Source: Ruminiclostridium sp. (lineage in GTDB: Bacteria; Bacillota; Clostridia; Oscillospirales; Ruminococcaceae). Taken from it: a DNA stretch of 48,481 nucleotides. The stretch's first letter is position 1, and the number at the start of each line of letters is the position of its first letter. Positions 25,940-33,577 of the stretch are shown here, in pieces. The notes under the pieces were generated by a model. It was not told where the DNA came from. It saw nothing but the letters and a program-made list of their open reading frames with translations, and did no database searches. The stretch covers positions 1 to 48,481 of the forward strand of contig JAGBHT010000013.1 in the NCBI GenBank assembly GCA_017935365.1, read 5' to 3'. Made by a program: the position numbers and the translations under genes.

Positions 25940-27272
25940 ATGTCTTTAAATTAAGCAGTACCGAGGACATAAACATACCGTCCTTAACTTCCGAGCGATA
26001 TGCGCCGCCGTATTTTTCGGCAATACTCTTTACAGATTCAACGCCTATACCATAACCGATATGTTTTGATGAGAACAGCACACCGCTCAGGTCTTTTTTA
26101 ATCGTACCCGTAAAGGTATTGTCTATGCCGAGGCAAAGAGTGTATTCGTCCGTCATTGCCCTTATAACTATCTTCTTGTTATCACTGCTTTCAGCCTTGC
26201 AGGCATCTATCGCATTCTCTATAAGATTGCCGAACAGTACCGACAGGTCGGTTTCATCAATGGCAATCTTTTCGGGGATTACCGCCTTTACATCATAATC
26301 TATATCGGCGTTCTTTGCCGCCTGTGCAAAATACAGCATTACGGCATTCACTGCCTTATTTTCACAGAAGCTGATAAGCGTATCGTCAGGCAGGCTCTGC
26401 TGATAGCTGTTAAGATACTTTTCGAGCTTGTCATACTCTTTATTTCTGACATATTCCTGCATAAGTGAGATATGATGACGCACATCGTGCTTTGCTCTTC
26501 TTGCGTCCGCTATCTTTTCCTGGAGATTTTCGTATTGCAGATTCTGCATTGCAAGGCGGTGATTGTTTTCGCTGAGCCGTATATTCTTCTCCTGCTCGTT
26601 TATCAGCTTTACTATAACATAATAAACAAGGCAGGCACCGACATTTATAACGAACAGGAATATCGCATTTCCGATATCGAGAGCAGTTTCAAGACTTGAC
26701 TTGCCGCTGTTGTTGTAAAGCATATAGTACCATATCAGATAGAAAGTAGCCGGTATCAGCCACAGATACCGCCACTCGATACCCGTAGGCTCTTTTTCAA
26801 CAGCCGGAGTATATACCTTTTTGGTGTAGATGAACAGTGGCGTCCACACAACCGCAAGTACAAAGAACATAATCAGCGAGAACGACCAGCGGTACAACTG
26901 TACTGCCAGCTCGGGAAAAATCTTTCCTTCTATGCACTTTGCCACCGCCACGACAAAATTCGCCATGTTTGAGATCATAAGTAAGGTGAACAGTGCCTTG
27001 CCGAAATTTACTTTTACCGCAATAAAATAGAAAACCACATACACTGCAGTGCTTACCGCACTTGCAAGCGCCGCCTTTCCTCCCGAAAAGAAAGCCGCCC
27101 ACAGCCCAAGCCCCATCTGGATAAACGATATAACAACAATAATGCAGACCGTGATTTTTGCAGAAAAACGAAGCCTTGAACGGAAAGGATAAAGCACAAG
27201 CGCCATAAACGGCAGGAAATTCAGCAGCGAATAGACGCACATTTCCACTATTCTGTATAACGGCGGCATCAT
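25938..27272 (-). CDS. GHKL-family sensor histidine kinase (AgrC-like), orphan
   Basis: 444 residues. Six or seven hydrophobic helices fill residues 1-215, the sensor half. A coiled coil (about 220-255) leads to the H-box ARRAKHDVRHHISLMQEY. The N-box LFGNLIENAIDAC and the G-box GYGIGVESVKSIAEKYGG follow, giving the GHKL ATP-binding domain of AgrC/LytS-type peptide-sensing kinases. Two consecutive ATG codons form the start. No response regulator and no AgrB are adjacent, so its partner must be elsewhere. A 24-codon ORF sits 20 bp upstream on the same strand, behind a promoter. Confidence 0.88.
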   Translation of the reverse strand: MMPPLYRIVEMCVYSLLNFLPFMALVLYPFRSRLRFSAKITVCIIVVISFIQMGLGLWAAFFSGGKAALASAVSTAVYVVFYFIAVKVNFGKALFTLLMISNMANFVVAVAKCIEGKIFPELAVQLYRWSFSLIMFFVLAVVWTPLFIYTKKVYTPAVEKEPTGIEWRYLWLIPATFYLIWYYMLYNNSGKSSLETALDIGNAIFLFVINVGACLVYYVIVKLINEQEKNIRLSENNHRLAMQNLQYENLQEKIADARRAKHDVRHHISLMQEYVRNKEYDKLEKYLNSYQQSLPDDTLISFCENKAVNAVMLYFAQAAKNADIDYDVKAVIPEKIAIDETDLSVLFGNLIENAIDACKAESSDNKKIVIRAMTDEYTLCLGIDNTFTGTIKKDLSGVLFSSKHIGYGIGVESVKSIAEKYGGAYRSEVKDGMFMSSVLLNLKT

Positions 27273-27292
27273 AACTCACCGCCATTTCCAAA

Positions 27293-27367
27293 CTATATAC
27301 GCTTTATACCGGGATAACGCATATATGTGCCCGTAATCTCCCGTGCTTTGTAAGTAGTATTTATCAT
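27293..27367 (-). CDS. Possible 24-residue peptide upstream of the histidine kinase
   Basis: ATG at 27367 follows a perfect AGGAGG with 6-nt spacing, itself downstream of a promoter. The product begins MINTTYKAREITGTYM and ends with a Pro-Gly and two basic residues, then TAG at 27293-27295. It has no cysteine, signal peptide or hydrophobic leader, so it is not an AgrD-type precursor. It could be a leader peptide that couples translation of the kinase, or a linear signal peptide. The strong ribosome-binding site makes translation likely; function is unknown. Confidence 0.55.
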   Translation of the reverse strand: MINTTYKAREITGTYMRYPGIKRI

Positions 27368-27397
27368 AGCCGACCTCCTACAATATAACCCATATCT

Positions 27398-27426
27398 ATA
27401 ATAGCACACAACGGACGATTTTACAA
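27398..27426 (-). promoter_or_regulatory. Promoter of the small ORF and histidine kinase
   Basis: Minus strand: TTGTAA (27421-27426), 17-bp spacer, TATTAT (27398-27403). It lies about 30 bp upstream of the small ORF's start codon. Confidence 0.6.
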
Positions 27427-27469
27427 TAAAAACAAGCGGAATTATATCGGCATATTGCTGTTTGTGCCG

Positions 27470-27502
27470 GAAAATAAAATTCCCGGTGTCGTCTGCACCG
27501 GG
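27470..27502 (-). terminator. Terminator of the alkylation-repair operon
   Basis: CCCGGTG (27482-27488) pairs with CACCGGG (27496-27502). The minus-strand tail is AATTTTATTTT. Confidence 0.85.
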
Positions 27503-27507
27503 TAAAG

Positions 27508-28200
27508 TTATCGTTGGGAATTTACTGTCCTTGTTATCCTGAGCTTGTATTCGTCGCTTACTCTCCTGCTGTCTCGTATCTTCTGTGCCGCCATAAGCTT
27601 TACCGTAACGCTTATCGGACTGTGTTCAAGATAGGCTGTGATAAGCTCCGGGTATTTTACGCAATATACCGATATTCCCCATGCCACAGCCATATCACGG
27701 TAATACTCGCCGCAAGGCAGTATATCATAGATATCAAGCGCTCTTTTTACAGTCGGCTCATCGGAAAACTTCGAGAACATAAGAACTATGCCCACACGGG
27801 AAACGAACTCCTCTTTTCTCTTCATCAGACTTTCCGAAAGCAATCGCAAAGCGTCCTCTTCGCTCTTTTTAACCTTTATGCACGAGCAGAAGCAGTCGCA
27901 CTCCGCCCAGTTATCGATCATCTCGGCATAGCGGATAATGTACGGTTCTTTTTCGGACAGCGGGGCGTCTGCAAAGCCCAGTGCCGCGCCCTTTATGATT
28001 ATCTCTTCAAAGCTGTCATACGGCATTTCAAATATTTCTTTGTAATCTGCTCTGTGCTTTTTTGCAATCGCTTTAAGGTCGGGCATACGCACACCGATAA
28101 CCCTGAATTTACTTGTGTGCACTATTTTCTCATTGAATATTCTAAACTTTTCCTCGGACAGCTTTTCAAGCTCCGAAAGCATTTCTTCACGGTCTATCAT
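27508..28200 (-). CDS. DNA alkylation repair glycosylase, AlkD-like HEAT-repeat family
   Basis: 230 residues, all helical in pattern. AlkD enzymes excise bulky or cationic alkylpurines without base flipping. The segment DNWAECDCF near residue 96 has Trp and Asp four apart, as in the catalytic W-x3-D of Bacillus AlkD, and a later Trp (VAWGISVY) fits the third active-site aromatic. RVGIVLMFSKF is the typical central helix. The start overlaps the stop of ogt by 4 bp, making one operon with alkyltransferase repair. The exact substrate is not visible. Confidence 0.85.
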   Translation of the reverse strand: MIDREEMLSELEKLSEEKFRIFNEKIVHTSKFRVIGVRMPDLKAIAKKHRADYKEIFEMPYDSFEEIIIKGAALGFADAPLSEKEPYIIRYAEMIDNWAECDCFCSCIKVKKSEEDALRLLSESLMKRKEEFVSRVGIVLMFSKFSDEPTVKRALDIYDILPCGEYYRDMAVAWGISVYCVKYPELITAYLEHSPISVTVKLMAAQKIRDSRRVSDEYKLRITRTVNSQR

Positions 28201-28658
28201 TTATACTTCTCCTCTGTTTCAAGCAGGAATTTCTTTATATCTATCCCCTCTTCACCCATATAAAAACCTATGCCACCGCTTGCGGGGACTATCCTGTGAC
28301 ACGGGATAAGTATCGGGAGCGGATTTCTTTTAAGCACCGAGCCGCATGCACGGATCGCCTTACTCCCTGCCATTTCAGCCGCCTGCTTGTACGTTACACG
28401 CTCACCGTAAGGAATTTTCTGCACGGCAGTAAGTATGCTTCTGAAAAACGGAGTACCGATATTTCTAATATCAAACGGCAGTGAAAATTCTTTCAGCCGT
28501 CCGTCAAAATACGCCTCAAACTGCTCTCTCGCCTTTTCGCATATCGGGTCGGGTCTGTCGGGTATATTCATATCAAAAACGATATTCGTTATATTCGTGC
28601 CGTCGGTAATTACCGTTATCGTGCGGTCGATAGGCATATCAAAGGTTATGTTGCTCAT
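28197..28658 (-). CDS. ogt: Methylated-DNA-protein-cysteine methyltransferase
   Basis: 153 residues. A suicide repair protein that moves the methyl group from O6-methylguanine to its own cysteine. It has the DNA-recognition helix region GERVTYKQAAEMAGSKAIRACGSVLKRNP and the active-site motif PCHRIV near residue 122. The short N-terminal ribonuclease-H-like domain is typical of Ogt/AdaB. It overlaps both neighbours by 4 bp (ATGA), so the three genes are translationally coupled. Confidence 0.95.
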   Translation of the reverse strand: MSNITFDMPIDRTITVITDGTNITNIVFDMNIPDRPDPICEKAREQFEAYFDGRLKEFSLPFDIRNIGTPFFRSILTAVQKIPYGERVTYKQAAEMAGSKAIRACGSVLKRNPLPILIPCHRIVPASGGIGFYMGEEGIDIKKFLLETEEKYK

Positions 28659-29116
28659 TTTCCGCGGTTTGCCTTTCCGCTGATCTCGTTTACCGAAAGC
28701 CTGTAGACCCTTGTCCTTGCGGCACAGGAACTGTCAGCCTTGTAAGTCTTCTCACCGTACTGCTCAAGTATCAGTGAAAGCGCAGAAAGCTTTTCGTCGG
28801 TATCGGTTATTTCCGTCATAACGCCGTTTCCGACAACGCTCTCATAAAGACTTGTTATACTGCCCTGCACATAGTCGTGACAGTTATCAAGTTCAAACGC
28901 CACCTTGTTATTCCTTTCGATAAGCGCGTTCTTCCTGCCCTCGGTTGCGGTATGGATATAAAAATACAGTCTGCCGTTCTTTTCCTCATATCCGAAATTG
29001 AACGGCAGAACATAAGGATATTCTTCGTCAAAAAAAGCAATGCGTATCACCTTTGCACTACCTGCAATATCAAGTATTTCTTTTCTGTCGGTAATCTCAC
29101 GGTCTTTTCTTATCAT
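28655..29116 (-). CDS. Pyridoxamine-5'-phosphate-oxidase-like flavin-binding protein
   Basis: 153 residues with the split-barrel FMN-binding pattern of the NimA/PNPOx-like family: IAFFDEEYPYVLPFNFGY followed by RLYFYIHTATEGRKNAL and KVAFELDN. These proteins bind FMN or heme and often reduce nitro compounds; the substrate is unknown. It is first in the operon with ogt and the AlkD-like gene (4-bp overlap), suggesting a link to detoxification of alkylating or nitro compounds, though this is inference. Confidence 0.85.
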   Translation of the reverse strand: MIRKDREITDRKEILDIAGSAKVIRIAFFDEEYPYVLPFNFGYEEKNGRLYFYIHTATEGRKNALIERNNKVAFELDNCHDYVQGSITSLYESVVGNGVMTEITDTDEKLSALSLILEQYGEKTYKADSSCAARTRVYRLSVNEISGKANRGK

Positions 29117-29186
29117 AGCCGTCTGCTCCTTTTTATCGTAGATCTTCTGTATTGATTATACGACAACCGGAGTAACGTGTCAACCG

Positions 29187-29771
29187 TCAGATAATAACCG
29201 GCTGGAGCTGTATACGGTCAAGCGCCGCGCTTACAGCGTCGGGGATAAGCGTAAAATCCGCAACCAGAGAACACGGCTTGCGGAGCGGATCATCCTGTCC
29301 GAGCGGCACAAAATAATAGTTCCTGCAATTCATAAGAAAACCGATATTCTTGAATGAACCTGCAAGCGCGTCATTTGTGGCACAGGCGATAAGCACGGGT
29401 CCTGCTCCCCGCAGGTGGCTTTTAACTGCCATTGTGACGGGAGTATCGGTAATGCTTCTTGCAAGCTTTGCCATTGTATTTCCGGTACAAGGCGCTACCA
29501 CCATTATATCCGTCAGCTTTTTAGGTCCTATCGGCTCGGCATCGGAAATGGACATTATCACTCTTTTACCGCATATACTCTCCGCACGTTTTATATGCTC
29601 CTGCGCCGTGCCGAAACGCGTATCGGTAGTTCCTGCATTGAACGACATTATCGGGAGTATATCACAACCGGCATCGTGCAGAGCTTCCATAGCCGCAAAT
29701 GCCTTTGAGAATGTGCAGAATGAACCTGTCATACAAAATCCTACTCTGACACCGCTTAATTCACTGCTCAA
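29187..29771 (-). CDS. spoVFB: Dipicolinate synthase subunit B
   Basis: 194 residues. A flavoprotein-family subunit that, with subunit A, makes dipicolinic acid in the mother cell for spore-core dehydration. The sequence follows SpoVFB closely: GVRVGFCMTGSFCTFSKAF, a DTRFG segment, AEPIGPKKLTDIMVVAPCTGN and FVPLGQDDPLRKP. I place the start at TTG 29771 (protein start MSSELSG) because AAGGGGCG lies about 8 nt upstream and Bacillus SpoVFB begins alike; an in-frame ATG at 29801 lies within spoVFA. It overlaps spoVFA by 11 bp. Confidence 0.92.
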   Translation of the reverse strand: MSSELSGVRVGFCMTGSFCTFSKAFAAMEALHDAGCDILPIMSFNAGTTDTRFGTAQEHIKRAESICGKRVIMSISDAEPIGPKKLTDIMVVAPCTGNTMAKLARSITDTPVTMAVKSHLRGAGPVLIACATNDALAGSFKNIGFLMNCRNYYFVPLGQDDPLRKPCSLVADFTLIPDAVSAALDRIQLQPVII

Positions 29772-30606
29772 GGTCACCGCCCCTTTCTTTATAAGTATCA
29801 AGTATCTCTTCTGTTGCGTCGGCTATTATCCCGCCTGCGGTTTTAGGCGCGGTTTTTGCCGGCAGACCGCCTGCGTTTATAACCGTTACGCTGTGTCTTT
29901 TAAGCGCCGCACTGTCAATACCGGACGCGGAGGCAAGCTCTACATATACTGCTTCCTCGTCAAACGCCGCAAGCTCTTCTTCGCCGATCACTGTACACGG
30001 AACAGTGTTGTATATCAGCGTTACTTCGGGCAGAATATTACCGAGCACGTCAAAGCCTACCGCACGGCAACCTAGCATTCTCGCCTTTACCCTTTTCTCA
30101 CGGCTTCTCGCCGCAACTATGACCTCACACCCCATAGCCGTAAGATATACGGCAAGCTGTGACGCTATCCTGCCAAATCCCAGTATAAGCACCTTCTGAC
30201 CCAGCATCTGTTCCGGTGTTGCGTTTATGCCGACTGCAAGAGCACCCTCCGCAGACGGTACGGCATTTCTCAGCATCACCGCTTCATCGCAGTAATGATC
30301 CTCGCAGAAAAATCCGTTTTCGGCGCAGAATTTTCTGATTGCGGGACTGATCATTCCGCCTATAACTATACCGCCGCGCTTTACAAGCTTTTTCAGCACG
30401 GAAAAAGGAACAGGCTCACGGCACAGCGGAGCGGATATGTTTATCCCGTCACGGCTCGCCGGAAGACCGAGCACCGCCGCGTCGCACGGTTCATCGGGGA
30501 GCATATCAAGCTCACTCACGCCGTAGGTATATACCTCATACTTCTGTTTCAGCCTTTCGGCGGTATAATGCAGACGGATATCTCCGCCGAGTACAAGAAG
30601 TTTCAT
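29761..30606 (-). CDS. spoVFA: Dipicolinate synthase subunit A
   Basis: 281 residues. An N-terminal dehydrogenase-like domain (MKLLVLGGDIRLHYTAERL) and a Rossmann domain with VLILGFGRIASQLAVYL near residue 155 bind NAD(P)H. The enzyme converts a lysine-pathway intermediate to dipicolinate during sporulation. The ATG at 30606 matches the family start and has AGAGGTG upstream; an in-frame ATG at 30675 would add 23 residues not found in the family. It implies that the host sporulates or did so recently. No convincing sigma-K or sigma-E promoter was identified. Confidence 0.93.
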   Translation of the reverse strand: MKLLVLGGDIRLHYTAERLKQKYEVYTYGVSELDMLPDEPCDAAVLGLPASRDGINISAPLCREPVPFSVLKKLVKRGGIVIGGMISPAIRKFCAENGFFCEDHYCDEAVMLRNAVPSAEGALAVGINATPEQMLGQKVLILGFGRIASQLAVYLTAMGCEVIVAARSREKRVKARMLGCRAVGFDVLGNILPEVTLIYNTVPCTVIGEEELAAFDEEAVYVELASASGIDSAALKRHSVTVINAGGLPAKTAPKTAGGIIADATEEILDTYKERGGDLEQ

Positions 30607-30776
30607 TTGCAATACACCTCTTATTGTTTTTATGGTTTTATCGTAGTGTTTGTGCCGCACGTCACAACTTAGCAAAATGCGTGTAAAAACAATGTCGCAC
30701 GGTTACATTTTCGCTATCATATTGTATGTTTTTACGCTGTTTTTTGTGAAGAAAACCGAAAAGGCTTATAAAGCCC

Positions 30777-30805
30777 TTGTTTTTTCCAAATGTATATGTT
30801 ATTAT
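30777..30805 (+). promoter_or_regulatory. Promoter of the histone-tail/SCP2 gene
   Basis: TTGTTT (30777-30782), 17-bp spacer, TATTAT (30800-30805), with a leader of about 65 nt. Confidence 0.65.
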
Positions 30806-30876
30806 ATGCAATAGAGGGAAATACCCCCACACACTTGTTGCCACCAGGCAGCAAATACAGAAAGGATCTAAGTGAA

Positions 30877-31476
30877 ATGGCTACTAAGAAGACAAATACG
30901 ACAGGAACTAAGACACCCGTAGCTGAAGCTGTAAAGACTGAAGCTGTAAAGGCTGCCGCTGAGGTTAAGGCTGATGCCGCTAAGGCAGTAAAGGCTGTAG
31001 AAAAGTTTGCAGAAAAGACAGTTGAAAAGGTTGCAGAAAAGGCACCCGCAAAGAAGCCCGTTGCAAAGAAACCCGCTCCCGCAGCTAAAAATCCTGCTGC
31101 TAAGAAGGCAGCTCCCGCCAAGAAGGAAGTTAAGAAGACCGCTCCCGAACAGCCCGACAAGTTTGCTCTTGCAGATATGGTAAGAGCTAAGTTTGCCAAG
31201 AAGGACGTTACAAAGGTAAATGAAAAGATCGCTATCGAAATCAAGGCTTACGGCGACAAGGAATACTACATCTACATTCTTATCGATGACGGTAAGGTAA
31301 CAGTAGAGCCCTGGGGCTACATCGACAACGACGTACATATCGATATGCCCATTGACGACGTTGTTGCAGTTGTAAACGGCAAGTATGACTTCGTTGCAAA
31401 GGCACTCAGCGGTGACTTCTACGCTATCGGCAGCGTAACAAAGCTGCTCAAGGCTTACGAAGCACTCATCAAGTAA
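30877..31476 (+). CDS. Histone-H1-like Lys/Ala-rich tail fused to an SCP2-type domain
   Basis: 199 residues. Residues 1-55 are Ala/Lys/Glu/Val-rich and likely helical; residues 56-92 carry KKP/AKK repeats (KAPAKKPVAKKPAPAAK) like eukaryotic histone H1 and bacterial Hc1/AlgP tails. Residues about 95-199 resemble SCP2 sterol/lipid-carrier domains, ending DDVVAVVNGKYDFVAKALSG and IGSVTKLLKAYEAL. Codon use is strongly biased (AAG, GTT, GCT), as in highly expressed genes. ATG 30877 has AAAGGAT upstream; a longer in-frame start at 30790 overlaps the promoter and is rejected. The role is unknown; DNA, RNA or acidic-membrane binding by the tail is plausible. Confidence 0.8.
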   Translation: MATKKTNTTGTKTPVAEAVKTEAVKAAAEVKADAAKAVKAVEKFAEKTVEKVAEKAPAKKPVAKKPAPAAKNPAAKKAAPAKKEVKKTAPEQPDKFALADMVRAKFAKKDVTKVNEKIAIEIKAYGDKEYYIYILIDDGKVTVEPWGYIDNDVHIDMPIDDVVAVVNGKYDFVAKALSGDFYAIGSVTKLLKAYEALIK

Positions 31477-31517
31477 TGTTTATTCAAAACAGAATATAAG
31501 CGTTAGCGCTTAAAAAT

Positions 31518-31547
31518 GCAGGCGTAATAATTTTTGTTACGCCTGCA
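31518..31547 (+). terminator. Hairpin between the SCP2 gene and galU
   Basis: GCAGGCGTAA (31518-31527) pairs with TTACGCCTGC (31537-31546). The tail (AGATTATAT) is U-poor, so read-through into galU is possible. Confidence 0.5.
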
Positions 31548-31610
31548 GATTATATAGTGGATATGAAGAAAACGGTAGGGAATACATCAGAACAAGGACA
31601 GGTACCAATA

Positions 31611-32480
31611 ATGGAAAAAGTTAAAAAGGCAGTAATACTCGCCGCAGGCTTCGGAACACGAGTTCTCCCCGCAAGTAAGGCTATCCCCAAGGAAATGCTC
31701 AATATAGTGGATAAGCCCGCTATACAGTATATCGTTGAGGAAGTTATAAACTCAGGCATAACAGAGATACTGATCGTCCTCTCAAGAGGAAAGCAGGAGG
31801 TTGAAGACCACTTTGACCGCAAGCCCGACCTTGAGGCTCAGCTTCTCGCAGGCGGCAAGAACGAATTCTACAAGGTTGTATGCGATATTGCCGAAATGGG
31901 CAAGAACATAACCTATGTACGTCAGCAGACGCAGAACGGCACCGGCGGCGCTGTTATGTATGCTAAGCAGTTTGTCGGCAACGACCCGTTTGTAGTTATC
32001 TACGGCGATGATGTTATAATCGGTGACGATCCCTGCACGGCACAGTGCTGCAGAGCGTACGAGAAGTACGGCAAGGCTGTCGTAAGTATGAAGGAAGTTC
32101 CTTTTGAACTTGTACTGAAGTACTGCACACTCGATGTAAAGCCTCTCGAAAACAACCTCTACAGCATCTCGAATATGATTGAAAAGCCCAAGCCCGAAGA
32201 GGTTATCTCAAACTTTGCGATACTCGGCAGATGCGTTCTCCCCGCTAAGATATTCGATATTCTTGAAACGCTCCCCACAGGTGCGGGCGGCGAATATCAG
32301 CTGACAGACGCTATGAAGCAACTCGCTCAGACTGAGGGTATGGTCGGTGTTGACTTCACAGGCACACGTTATGACATGGGCAACAAGCTCGGTATAATGA
32401 AGGCTTGTGTTGAGGTTGCACTGAAACACCCTGAGATAGGCGAGGATTTCAGAGCATATCTTAAGACACTGGATATATGA
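31611..32480 (+). CDS. galU: UTP-glucose-1-phosphate uridylyltransferase
   Basis: 289 residues, standard GalU length. It makes UDP-glucose for glycan and cell-envelope synthesis. The nucleotidyltransferase signature is at the start: KKAVILAAGFGTRVLPASK, then KEMLNIVDKPAIQYIVEE. GNDPFVVIYGDDVIIGDD holds the metal site and LPTGAGGEYQLTDAM the sugar-binding region. An in-frame GTG at 31557 is possible but the homologous start is ATG 31611, with AGGACAGG upstream. Codon bias resembles its strongly biased upstream neighbour, so joint expression is plausible. Confidence 0.95.
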   Translation: MEKVKKAVILAAGFGTRVLPASKAIPKEMLNIVDKPAIQYIVEEVINSGITEILIVLSRGKQEVEDHFDRKPDLEAQLLAGGKNEFYKVVCDIAEMGKNITYVRQQTQNGTGGAVMYAKQFVGNDPFVVIYGDDVIIGDDPCTAQCCRAYEKYGKAVVSMKEVPFELVLKYCTLDVKPLENNLYSISNMIEKPKPEEVISNFAILGRCVLPAKIFDILETLPTGAGGEYQLTDAMKQLAQTEGMVGVDFTGTRYDMGNKLGIMKACVEVALKHPEIGEDFRAYLKTLDI

Positions 32481-32496
32481 TGTTAATATAACGCAG

Positions 32497-32525
32497 AAGC
32501 GGAGCGTGAAACCCACGCTCCGCTT
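32497..32525. terminator. galU terminator hairpin, copy 1 of a 28-bp duplication
   Basis: AGCGGAGCGTG-GGTTT-type hairpin (arms AGCGGAGCGTG and CACGCTCCGCT). Bases 32498-32525 are identical to 32693-32720. This copy's 3' tail is AGTTTG, a poor U-tract. Confidence 0.8.
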
Positions 32526-32692
32526 AGTTTGTCGATAAACCTATATTTTTAATAATACGGGGTTTGGGGCGTAGCCCCAAGCGGGGTGAGGGCGGCAGCA
32601 CCACGCTCAGCCCCTTTCCGGGGGAAAGGGGTTTGGGGATAGGGATTGAGGACAAGCACTTTTTTGAAAAAACATACTTTTTCTACAAGCTG
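32526..32692. repeat. GC-rich intergenic repeat between duplicated terminators
   Basis: 167 bp without a gene. It contains the hairpins TTGGGGC-GTA-GCCCCAA (32564-32580) and CCCCTTTCC-GGG-GGAAAGGGG (32611-32631). It ends in ACTTTTTCTACAAGCTG (32676-32692), the exact reverse complement of 48182-48198. Read on the minus strand, the stretch from this motif through CAATCCCTATCCCCAAACCCC resembles 48182-48260, so the two are copies of one element. Confidence 0.75.
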
Positions 32693-32725
32693 AGCGGAGC
32701 GTGAAACCCACGCTCCGCTTTTTTA
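32693..32725. terminator. Terminator hairpin, copy 2 of the 28-bp duplication
   Basis: The same hairpin as 32498-32525 with a good plus-strand U-tract (TTTTTTATC). It lies just past the abi stop (32729). On the minus strand it is followed directly by CAGCTTGTAGAAAAAG. Confidence 0.8.
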
Positions 32726-32728
32726 TCA

Positions 32729-33577
32729 TTACGTTGTTTTCTTTTTAACCCCGTATCCGCTCATATAATCTATCATCCCGTACTCGTCAATAAGATTGGC
32801 AACAGCAGGTATAAACTCATTTTCCCACTTATATTTATCGGGATAGAGCGACCTTGCCACCGCCATATAGGATTTAAGCGTATTGTCAGGCTCAAAGCCA
32901 AGCCCCTCCGAGCTTTTCGGTGCATTCGGGAACGGATTCTCATATAATCTCGTATAATGAGCGCACACGTTTCTGAGATCCGACAGGCACAGCATTCTGT
33001 CCTCTACCGTTCTGTAGTTCAGGTCAAAATGCCGTGACACCATATCCTTCTTATCTGCCGACTTCATATCTATAAGAAAATATGTCAGCGTGCCGAAGCT
33101 GAACAGCTCCATCGCCGCCCACACCGGCATAATACCGCCGTATTTCTTCTTGTGGTGTTTTACAAACTCCTCGTTCTCGTTTGCCTCGATAAGTCGCTCA
33201 ACCTTTGACATAAACGCCTGATGATTGTGGCGCGGGTCAAAGCTTGACGCGTTGAGATATCCGAGCGCCCCGTACTTCATAGCGTGGTAGTTGGAAATTA
33301 TCGCACGCATTGATATTTCTATCTCTTCAAGATATGTCATTATCATACGGCGCAGTATGCGGTCAAAGTCGTACACTTTCATTATCTGCTCAAAGGTCGT
33401 GCCGTCCTTGTACTTGCCCTTGCGTTCAAGAAACGGCGCAAAATAATAGGCAAGGCGATAGTAGTTGATATTCGTAAGACACTTTTCGGCGTACTCCTCA
33501 TCGTTAATAATACAGCCTCTCTGACGCAGTATATCTATCTGTTGTTTTATGGTCGCGGGGGTTTTATTGAACAGCAT
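32729..33577 (-). CDS. Abi-family (Abi_2 / AbiD-AbiF type) protein with HEPN-like R-x4-H motif
   Basis: 282 residues, all-alpha in pattern. The N-terminal part (TPATIKQQIDILRQRG, then NINYYRLAYYFAPFL) is characteristic of the Abi_2 family, known from lactococcal abortive-infection proteins AbiD and AbiF. LRNVCAHYTRLYENPF near residue 202 supplies the R-x4-H of HEPN ribonucleases, suggesting RNA cleavage as the toxic output. Its ATG shares a base with the addA stop (TAATG at 33575-33579), so it is translated by coupling to addA. Antiphage activity is family knowledge plus inference. Confidence 0.85.
   Translation of the reverse strand: MLFNKTPATIKQQIDILRQRGCIINDEEYAEKCLTNINYYRLAYYFAPFLERKGKYKDGTTFEQIMKVYDFDRILRRMIMTYLEEIEISMRAIISNYHAMKYGALGYLNASSFDPRHNHQAFMSKVERLIEANENEEFVKHHKKKYGGIMPVWAAMELFSFGTLTYFLIDMKSADKKDMVSRHFDLNYRTVEDRMLCLSDLRNVCAHYTRLYENPFPNAPKSSEGLGFEPDNTLKSYMAVARSLYPDKYKWENEFIPAVANLIDEYGMIDYMSGYGVKKKTT

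Noticed and set aside
25938..27367. Considered as a complete agr quorum-sensing locus
   Set aside because: There is no AgrB, no cysteine-containing AgrD precursor and no LytTR response regulator next to the kinase.
30732..31244. 170-residue minus-strand open frame rich in Ala, Phe and Gly opposite the histone-tail gene
   Set aside because: It is the antisense of Lys/Ala codon repeats, has no ribosome-binding sequence, and the plus strand has a promoter, Shine-Dalgarno and SCP2 similarity.
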